Shown piece by piece: positions 56,731 to 64,000 of a DNA stretch of 64,000 bases. Below the pieces are notes generated by a model. It was not told the DNA's origin. It made no database searches and was given only the letters and a program-made list of their open reading frames with translations. The DNA is from Heloderma charlesbogerti (Eukaryota; Chordata; Lepidosauria; Squamata; Helodermatidae), in contig JANEZZ010002661.1 of assembly GCA_026122225.1 (NCBI GenBank), positions 992,001-1,056,000 on the forward strand, in the 5' to 3' direction. Made by a program: the position numbers and the translations under genes. The first letter of the stretch is position 1. Every line of letters starts with the position of its first letter.

Positions 56731-58751
56731 GAAAATGCTATCTTCCATCATTTCTTTTTCATTTCTTATTACAAAACCACAGCAGCCTTTTAGCTCTCAG
56801 GTAATCAAATTAAAATTTTCCCCACAATTAGTCAGTTGCAACGTGCAGTTAATTAATTAATTAAAATTAATCAGTTGCAACGACAGCTAAGTACTTGTAA
56901 CTACACTTTCTCACATTTATCTCTTGTTACCTGAGAGTTTCCTTTTCCTTCTTTCCCTCCACTCCCATTGTCTTCCTCTTTTTTAACATTAAACTGTAAG
57001 CTCCTTGGGGCAAGGACCTTTTTTTTTTTAAAATGATATTACCTAGAAGTTCTTAAATGGATGGTGCTATCTAAATAAAAAGCCAGCTCTATCATTTCAT
57101 TCATTTCCCAAACATTCCGTAACACTTTAGCACAGGAATACAGAGCCTCAGGCCTGGGAGCCAAATCTAAGTTCCCCAGCTTAGCCTAGCCATGCCCCCT
57201 TCCCCCCAAACACCAATCGTTTGGTGGTTCCCAGATTTTGTACAGTTTTTTAATCTATTCTAAAAGGTTGCAATGCCTCTCCTAAGGCTTAGTTACGGGC
57301 AGCAAGAGCATTATGCTAAAATAGGCTGGTATTTTGGCTTAGCCCCCTTCTGCCTTCGGCCCCATCCATCACTGGCATATGCCCCCAAGAGCTTTTCCGA
57401 AAGAGGTTCAACACCTCTGCTTTGGCATGACCAAAAAACAGAACTTAGAATGGGGTTATACAGATACAAGCGGGCTTGATTCTTAGTATCTGTGGTCCGT
57501 AGGAGCAGGGAACAGGTTAAGCTCCAATTCAAGTGGCCTTTTCCTTTTCCGATTGAGGCTGCAGCAAGATCAAAACCTGTCCATTACCCCGACACTGGCT
57601 GGCCCAGCCTCTGCCAACAAAGACACCATAGTGTGTGCAATGGGCCTGCACTTGAAATGCACATGAGCACAAACACACAAGGGATTCCTGCAATACGCCG
57701 GCCTTTGCTATACACACACCTTGCCTCAACAGCAACTTTTGCTGACTGGACAACCAATTTATGCTGATTAATAACAATGCCCCAACATGTCCTGCTTGGG
57801 GCAGCGGTGTGGAGCAAGGCTACCAAAGCCACCGCCAGCCGAGCTACGGGGCCGTGTTTGAGAAACGCAGCATGAAGCCATTCCCAGCATTTTCCCTGAT
57901 GGCTGGAAGAGATCACAGCAAACGTCTGGTGACATAATAAGAAAACACGTCGGGGGGGGGGGAGCGTGGGGAGGAGAAGAGAACAGAAACATTAAACAAA
58001 AAGTGGGGGGAGAAACAATAGTTTCTCAATATAGGACACAATAATGAATAGAGTTCAGATTACATCCTGAATTCCCTTCTCATGGGGGCGGAGAAGCTTA
58101 GAAAGACACCCCGTTTTTGTGTGCTTTGTTTTGTTTTAATTTGTTTGTAGTCCAAAGCAAACATGTTCATTTTTTAAAAAAATAACAAGAATGAATATGG
58201 AGGAGCCAGACAGGACGTGAAAACCATCTGGGAAACATCTGGCACAGCTTTGTTGCAAACCATACCAGAGCGCGAGTTCTCGAGGTACCTGCTGCTGTCT
58301 CTACAAATCAGTGGGAAAAACAGCATAGCCAAATGTTTGTGACGTTCCTCCTCCTCCTTCCCCTTGTCTACCTCTATCCCCCGCCCCCCGTCCCTTTACT
58401 TTATGGACTCTGAAAAATGCTGCTTACAAGGGGCTCCTGGCTAATTTTTTCTTCTTCCACCACAGGGACTATGTCTTCAGTCCATATTATCAGCTAAGGA
58501 GCACAGCGAGAGAGCCTAGGGATTGTATAAGATGTTCCTTCCCTTCCTACCCCTATTTGCTGTGCTAAACTGGAAAGCTGTCTGTGCTGTAAACACATGC
58601 ACACATTTGCTCACACCTGCAGGAGCATTTACAGGCACAAAACAGGAGGAGAGGGGACTGGCAACATCGTCTCCCTTTTTAGTAGCATCTGCCCTGCTCA
58701 GGGAACCAGCAACAATGGGAATATATACATATACATACATACATACATACA

Positions 58752-58787
<36 letters not shown>

Positions 58788-59579
58788 TATATATAAAAAT
58801 CCTGGCTATGGCCCAGAGGAGATGGAAACAAAAGGCTCAGGGTATATCTGTGGCAACCAGAGGGACCCCACAGGACATTTCAGGCAATTACGACAGCTCC
58901 ACCGTGGCCCAGATGAGAGAGGCATACGAGCACGTACTGCCTTGACAAGCAGCCCTAAAATCCTTGCAATGGTTTTGGTAATGGGAAGAAAGAAACATGT
59001 GGCTTCAGTGATAAACCAAGTCAGCTCTGCTATGGCTTCTGGGAAATGTAAGGTTCACACACTGGATTTATATTAGCACCATGCAGGCACACATGTAAAC
59101 CTTGATAAACTATGCAGGACACCTAGATATTCTGCATTTCCATATTTCCTGAGGTTAGGCGCACAAGGTTCTGTGGAGAGAAACAGAGATCAAGAGAAGG
59201 CAAAAGACAGAGTTTGTGTACAGCACAAGGGGCAATAACTTGTGAAGTTCAGTGATCAAGATGTGTTTTGTATTTCTGTTTCCATTAATTCACAGTTTGT
59301 TGAATTGGTTGATCCTCCAAAGCACCTACAACCATTCTACTCATACACACCTCCAGCAGTGTGGGATCCATTTCCCTGTGGTGTCAGGATGTGAATGAGG
59401 GGACCATGTGAGTGGAGTCAATCGCAAGGGGCTTTCTCACCTGATCCCCCCTCAGCCAGGAGGGAAGGGTGATGACTGAGTGGGAAAGACTCAGATAATT
59501 GCTCCCACCTATATGATTCCAGTACTCACACGCATACCACAGCAGTGTTGGACTGTACCATAGGGGAGTAGCTCACATG

Positions 59580-59580
<1 letters not shown>
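56731..59580. other. Unassigned stretch with one long microsatellite
   Basis: No transposon of the families above was seen for about 2.8 kb. 57800-58500 is repeat-poor with several G/C tracts (57951-57962). Frames of 140-159 codons here only arise because they run through the ACAT repeat. Confidence 0.35.
58722..58795 (+). repeat. (CATA)n / (TA)n microsatellite
   Basis: About 14 CATA units ending in about 9 TA units. Confidence 0.98.

Positions 59581-59581
<1 letters not shown>

Positions 59582-59658
<77 letters not shown>
59582..59658 (+). repeat. (GT)n(GA)n compound microsatellite
   Basis: About 22 GT units followed by about 15 GA units. Confidence 0.98.
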
Positions 59659-59662
<4 letters not shown>

Positions 59663-59816
59663 TGCATGGGTGGGGGGACATAATTCTGTGATGGGTTGCC
59701 ACTATCCATGAAGATAGTTGAAACACTAAACCCTGAGAGGAATTGACACTGGATTGGGGGATGGGGGAGACAAGCACCACAAGTTGAGCACTGACTTACC
59801 GTCCCCATCTTTTAGG

Positions 59817-59940
59817 ATTGGGAACCTGGGGCCCTCCAGTTGTTATTGGGCTCCAACTTCATCAGCCCCTGCCAGCATGGCCAATGGTGAGGGATGATGG
59901 CAGTTGTAGTCTGACAAGGAAACAAGACAGGGTGGGGAAT
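59817..59940. mobile_element. hAT-type miniature element (family A), right end damaged
   Basis: The left arm 'ttgggaacctggggccctcc' and middle 'cagcccctgccagcatggcc' are clear. The right arm breaks after 'ggcagttgtagtctgaca'. Confidence 0.75.
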
Positions 59941-59979
59941 GGAGCATGCATGCACAAGACTCTTACCAGGGTAAGATTT

Positions 59980-60240
59980 CTCTTATTTATTTATTTATTT
60001 ATTTATTTATTGCATTTATACCCCGCCTTTCTCCCTCTCGCAAGGAACTCAAGGCAGCTTACATTCTCCTCCTCCTCACCGTTGTATCCTCACAACAACA
60101 ACCCTGTGAGGTAGGTTGGGCTGAGAGTCTGTGACTGGCCCAAAGTCACCCAGTGAGCTTCCATGGCCGAGTGGGGACTAGAACCCGGATCTCCCGGCTC
60201 CCAGTCCATCACTCTCACCACTACACTACACTGGCTCTTC
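59980..60240 (-). mobile_element. Sauria-type SINE, well preserved
   Basis: On the minus strand: head 'gagccagtgtagtgtagtgg', B-box-like 'gggttctagtccccact', core 'gtgactttgggccagtcaca', then 'cacagggttgttgttgtgag', tail 'gagaaaggcggggtataaat', ending in (AAAT)n at 59983-60010. It is the clearest copy of this family here. Confidence 0.88.
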
Positions 60241-60584
60241 AGGAAGCAACATCTGAACAGGCCTTGGTCTCTAAAGTTGCCTCAAGAGTTCCTCCTCTCT
60301 TTTTTCTTCCTACAGCTACTTTCCTGGAATTTCGATTTACAGACATTCCAAAGCTCAGCAGCTCTAACAAACCTTAATGCCCTAAGCCTTCCCAAGGACC
60401 GTTTACATTTCAGAAAGCCCTTCAAGTGATGTTTTTACACATTGCTCATGACATGTTACAGTATTCCTCATTTGGAAGCTTTGTTGCTTAACTTATATTT
60501 TGAGGAAGGACAGTTTTATCCCATTTGAAAATACAGGGGTTGAGGTGTATGACTTGAAGATAGCCAACTCTAAGGGACAACTGG
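60241..60584. other. Unassigned stretch
   Basis: Nothing recognised. Confidence 0.4.
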
Positions 60585-60587
60585 GAT

Positions 60588-60673
60588 CTATGGGATTCCT
60601 GCATTGAGCAGGGGGTTGGACTCAATGGCCTTGTAGGCCCCTTCCAACCGTACTATTCTATGATTCTATGATG
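60588..60673 (+). mobile_element. CR1 LINE 3' end
   Basis: 'ttgagcagggggttggactc' and 'ccttgtaggccccttccaac' lead to ATTCTATGATTCTATGATGA. An ATTCTATG repeat tail is the hallmark of CR1 3' ends in birds and reptiles. The CTGCATTGAGCAGGGGGTTG word also follows the 5S segments at 50080 and 50400. Confidence 0.88.
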
Positions 60674-61226
60674 ACAAAACGGTGCGGTGTGGAGTGCTCC
60701 TGCTCAGGATACTCCATTCCGTTCTTCCACTCTAATTTTTCTATCCCCACCCCCCACAGTCAGTCAGCATCCTGTGCCCACTGAGCATGTCCAGACCTGA
60801 CTGGGCTATTTTGAGATCCCTCCCCTAGGTTTTTCTCTCTCTCAAGTTATGTCATGCTTCTACAAACCTTGGGGTTCTCCTGAGCTGGTGATACCTCCCT
60901 CTTGTGTGCAAATGGTGCTGTTTTGGCTGCATAAGGGCCAGCACTGAGTTACGTTCGCTATTGGTATATTTGATGGTGGTGATAGATGATGGAACATTGA
61001 CCTGAAATAAAAAGTTGAAGCTTTGGCAGAGTGACTTGCCCAAGTCCAGGTCCCCCTAATCAGTATGGCTGGAAAAATAGTGACTTGTACAATGGAGATA
61101 ATGCAAAGATATGGATGTTTTTATCACCCATCATGAGCCTGAGGTTAGAGGGCCTAAAGAACTGTACGTCCTCCAAAAAAAAATTAATGTCCCACAGTAT
61201 GCTGCACAGTAGGCCTCCTTGGAGAG
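60674..61226. other. Unassigned stretch
   Basis: Nothing recognised. Confidence 0.4.
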
Positions 61227-61227
61227 C

Positions 61228-61364
61228 AGGGATGGGCAACTTTTGGCCCTCAAATTGTTGTTGGACTGCAGCAACCAGCAGCCACAGCCAGTGTAGCCAA
61301 TGGTGAAGGATGATGGGAGTTGCAGTCCAACAGCATCTGGAGAGCCACAAATCACCCACCCAGT
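61228..61364. mobile_element. hAT-type miniature element (family A)
   Basis: 'gcagggatgggcaacttttg' at the left pairs with 'gccacaaatcacccaccca' at the right. The middle contains 'ggactgcagcaaccagcagc'. Confidence 0.87.
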
Positions 61365-61365
61365 G

Positions 61366-61432
61366 CTAGCTGGGAATGCTGGGAGTTGTAGGACTTTTTT
61401 CTGCCTACACATGCATGGGATTGCACCTTAAG
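61366..61432. mobile_element. TTAA foldback type A, right half only
   Basis: 'agctgggaatgctgggagtt' and 'ctacacatgcatgggattgc' form the right arm, ending ACC then TTAA (61426-61431 area). The left arm is absent and the hAT element lies exactly where it should be. Confidence 0.75.
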
Positions 61433-61535
61433 ATTTTGTATTTACATTTGATTTTGATACTTTTAATTTGTGAACCACCCAGATAACTTTTTATTAGTGG
61501 GTGGCACAGAAAGCTCAGAAATAAATTAATGAATA
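61433..61535 (+). mobile_element. L2-group LINE 3' end
   Basis: 'taatttgtgaaccacccaga' and 'tgggtggcacagaaagctca' then 'gaaataaattaatgaa' match the L2-type 3' end. Confidence 0.65.
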
Positions 61536-62028
61536 TCCCACAGCTTCTCTGTGGTTTCAAAATTATTCCACATCAGATCCAATGCCATCTGATCCCTTAC
61601 ATGGAGTTCTTAGCCCTGGAAAGGTGACAGCCACCAGGCATTCCACTTATTAGGGAAAGGAGGGAAAGTACATAAAGGTCCATAAAGCTGGAAATGTTTT
61701 ATGCTGATACCAAAGAATCTAAGCATTTATTCAGCTTTTTAAATGTCTGCTGGTGGCTCCCTGTTAATTTTCTAGCCTTGGTTTCAGGTTGCCATGTAGG
61801 GCTTTGGCTTACAACCAAATAAGAAAGAAACTAATCGCCCCTCTCTCCTCCCCACCATTCCCAATTTCTCAGCATGGGAAAGAAGAGAAAGGCCACTTTG
61901 CAACTGACTTGACTTCCCGGGACAGGAAAGTTCTCTGGATTCTTCCCTGTATCTCCTGTCCTCTCCCAGGCTCCATGTGCAATAACATGTTGCCAAATCC
62001 CAAGTCTGAGAGAACAGGAACAAAATCA
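61536..62028. other. Unassigned stretch
   Basis: Nothing recognised. Confidence 0.4.
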
Positions 62029-62029
62029 G

Positions 62030-62380
62030 TCATATAAAGGCAGCATATGGCTAAAAAAAGAGAACAAAAGATGGTGTAGAATTGCATAAAATGTGCATAT
62101 GCTAATTTATATGCATATATGCACATTTAGAATGACTATAATTTAAATAGAAGTACAATACATCTCACCAAAATGAGGAAGACTGTGACGAGGTGACCTG
62201 TGTGCCTACTCTGTCTGTTATCCTGATGGGCAACGTCAAGGCCCCTGCTCTCCCTTTATGGTTCTTTATCTTTAACCTGAACTTTGATTGGACAGACCTT
62301 CAAGTCATGGATACCCTCAAATAGAGGACTGTCCTCTGTGAAGCGGAGCAGATGGCCACCCTGCCATCATATGTGGAGCT
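62030..62380 (-). repeat. Unclassified ~350-bp repeat, copy 3 (inverted)
   Basis: It ends at the right with 'ggatggccacctgcca'-like sequence (gatggccaccctgcc, 62350-62365), has 'tatggttctttatctttaac' and 'catctcaccaaaatgaggaa', and an AT-rich left part with 'gcatatgctaatttatatgc'. The order is the exact reverse of copies 1 and 2. Confidence 0.7.
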
Positions 62381-63608
62381 CCTCTCCCAGAATAGGCAGC
62401 TGTCTCCCAAACTGTCAGAACAGCCAGGGAGGGGAAAGCATGTGTTCGCCTGATGTTCACTCTACTTTGGCTGGCCCCAACTTCCTTCTCTGAAGGGTTC
62501 ACAGAGAAGATCCTGGCCAGGAGGTTTGGGGGCAGAGGTTTAGGGTTTTATTTGTTTGCTTTGTTAATTCCCATTAGCTCGTAATAGTTAGAAACACAAT
62601 CAGAAATCTCTGGCTGCTGTAGAGATTAAGGGCCTGATTCTTGGGGCTGTTCCCAGTGAGCAAAGCATGCAGAAAGCTGGTTTATCCTGCTTGTGGAGGA
62701 TTGTGGAGAATCCCCAGGTGGTAGAGAGCAAGCTTACTGTCAGCCTACACACAGGAAAGAGCGAGAGAGAGTGAGTGAGCATGAGATGGACAAACTCTCA
62801 CACAACTAGGGCCAAAGTAAAATTTCCTCAAGTTTCAGATCCTGAGGCAAATTCAACTAGTTATCTAAACATTCACCCAAAGGTATGAAACCAGGCTTGC
62901 CTTGTGTGAAGATTCATATATACACTTCATTTCCTATCATTCAGTCATAGCTTTGATAGTTATGAGGAAAAACTTGGAGTGTTTCTTTATTCTGTGTTGC
63001 TGCTAAAGGAAAAGGGGGGAGAGGGGGAGAGAGAGAGAGAGAGAGATCCAGGGAATTAAAGTAGTTTTGAGATTAGAATCCTGGCAACGATGGATGGCTT
63101 CTGATTTCATGAGTACTCCAACTGCAGTCATCGTTTCCCTCTACATTTAAAGGTCTTTTGCTACTGATGAGATTTAACCTGTTTCACATTATAAATTAAG
63201 ACTTATCCTGTGGGGGTGGAAGTAGAAGTTCACCCACATGGCTTAACTAAAGCCTCATGAATACCTGAGATTCTATTTAAGTTGGTCTAATGAGGACAAT
63301 TGTAATTAAAGCAGAGCTAAATATTCTGTTGTTCACTTGAAAAGTAACTCATTTCACCAGCTGAACAAATTGCTGAAGCGAGGAAGAAAACCCCAACTTA
63401 CTCCTAGCTTGCTGAACTTTTGCATTATTTCAGTGTGTGCTGCGTTTTTATTCCTCTGGTGGTTGCTTCTTCTCAGCACCACTTTCCTTCTCCTTATGGT
63501 CCTTCTGCAGATTCACCCATAGTGCCATTAATCCCATTGGCTATAGAAACCCACATTATTTTGTTCATGAGGGTCCATATCACATTGGTCACTACAGCTG
63601 GGAGGATT
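62381..63608. other. Unassigned stretch
   Basis: No transposon was recognised apart from the GA repeat. 63290-63420 has ATTA-rich words ('acaattgtaattaaagcaga') and may be conserved noncoding DNA. Confidence 0.3.
63005..63047 (+). repeat. (GA)n microsatellite
   Basis: G-rich start passing into about 12 GA units. Confidence 0.93.
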
Positions 63609-63611
63609 AAA

Positions 63612-63972
63612 GAGAGGGACCATGAAGCTCAGTGACAGACCACATGTCTGGCATATAAAAGGTCCCAGGGTTAAACCCTGCAATCTCTAGTTAAACTAAT
63701 AATAATCAGGTAACAGGTGATGGGAAAGATTCTCTACCTGAGGCTGAGGAGAGTTCCTGCCAGTCAGAGCGGGGGGGGGGGCAGAAAGAAGATCCCCAGA
63801 TGCTTTGGACTTCCAACTTCTAGTATTCCTGACCATTGGCCATGCTGGCTCGGGCTTGTGGGAACTGACATCCAAAACATCTGGAGATCCACTTTTTGCC
63901 CACCCCTGAGTTAGTGTAGATATTAGATGGACAAGCAGTCTGGCCTGGTGTAAAGCAGGTTCCTATGCAAAG
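63612..63972 (+). mobile_element. tRNA-derived SINE split by a hAT element
   Basis: The head 'catgaagctcagtgacagac' and 'aaaggtcccagggttaaacc' and the body 'gagttcctgccagtcagag' precede the insertion. The SINE resumes with 'gtgtagatattagatggaca' and ends 'gcaggttcctatg'. Head and tail agree with the 19055 copy. Confidence 0.78.
63770..63908. mobile_element. hAT-type miniature element (family A variant) inside a SINE
   Basis: After a G-run (63770-63781) come 'agatccccagatgctttgga', 'ctgaccattggccatgctgg' and 'catctggagatccacttttt', ending GCCCACCCCTG. Flanks AGTCAGAG and AGTTAGTG match at 6 of 8 positions. The arms use GATCTCCAG like the 39924 copy. Confidence 0.82.
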
Positions 63973-64000
63973 AGCACCGTAGGGAAGCAAGGTCCAGGAC

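Noticed and set aside
58523..59076. Frames of 140 and 159 codons on the plus strand
   Set aside because: They exist because the CATA repeat has no stop in several frames. The encoded Tyr/Ile/His/Thr run is a microsatellite translation.

Overview
This window is gene-poor vertebrate nuclear DNA, most likely from a squamate reptile (lizard or snake). The repeat content points there: tRNA-Ala-headed SINEs, Sauria-type SINEs that start with a 'GTGTAGTGG...' tRNA-like head, many L2/CR1-group LINE 3' ends, and a swarm of about 135-bp hAT-type miniature elements built around the words CTACAACTCCCATCA and ATCTGGAGGGCC. I recall these words as common in squamate introns. I cannot narrow the species.

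No complete protein-coding gene, rRNA gene or tRNA gene is present. The many open frames of 60-190 codons are chance frames or transposon remains. The best host coding candidate is one 120-bp internal exon (9774-9893, + strand). It has a textbook branch point and acceptor and vertebrate-like codon use, but I could not name its protein. If it is real, much of the window is intron. Otherwise the window is intergenic.

Layout. 1-9.7 kb: an L2 fragment at the left edge, a Sauria-type SINE (3.76 kb), an L2 3' end (4.0-4.4 kb), a CR1-like fragment (6.2 kb), hAT miniature elements (7.0, 9.2 kb) and single-copy-looking DNA. 9.7-25 kb: the candidate exon, TTAA-flanked foldback elements (10.3, 13.5, 23.9 kb), hAT elements (11.5, 15.0, 15.6, 17.05, 23.4 kb), tRNA-Ala SINEs (17.5, 19.05, 23.5 kb) and a degraded acidic reading frame (24.9-25.2 kb). 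25.77-27.36 kb: a complete Tc1/mariner element with about 220-bp inverted repeats and a broken transposase gene. 28-47 kb: L2 copies, a second hAT family with a perfect 8-bp target duplication (28.38 kb), a foldback element (30.0 kb), and a CR1-like fragment split by another element (34.5-35.1 kb). 47.8-51.0 kb: a cluster of foldback elements. The most striking is a roughly 500-bp near-palindrome whose two arms each carry a 5S rRNA-derived segment. 51-64 kb: CR1-like sequence, three copies of an unclassified roughly 350-bp repeat, more hAT and L2 copies, long microsatellites, a Sauria-type SINE, a CR1 3' end, and a SINE split by a hAT element.

Nothing here forms a working multi-gene system. 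The most novel items are the 5S-containing palindrome, the density of unrelated foldback families, two TTAA-flanked families with the same terminal word, nested insertions that give a relative dating series, and the unidentified exon. Several ATTA-rich single-copy stretches look like possible conserved noncoding elements, but that cannot be tested without a second genome.
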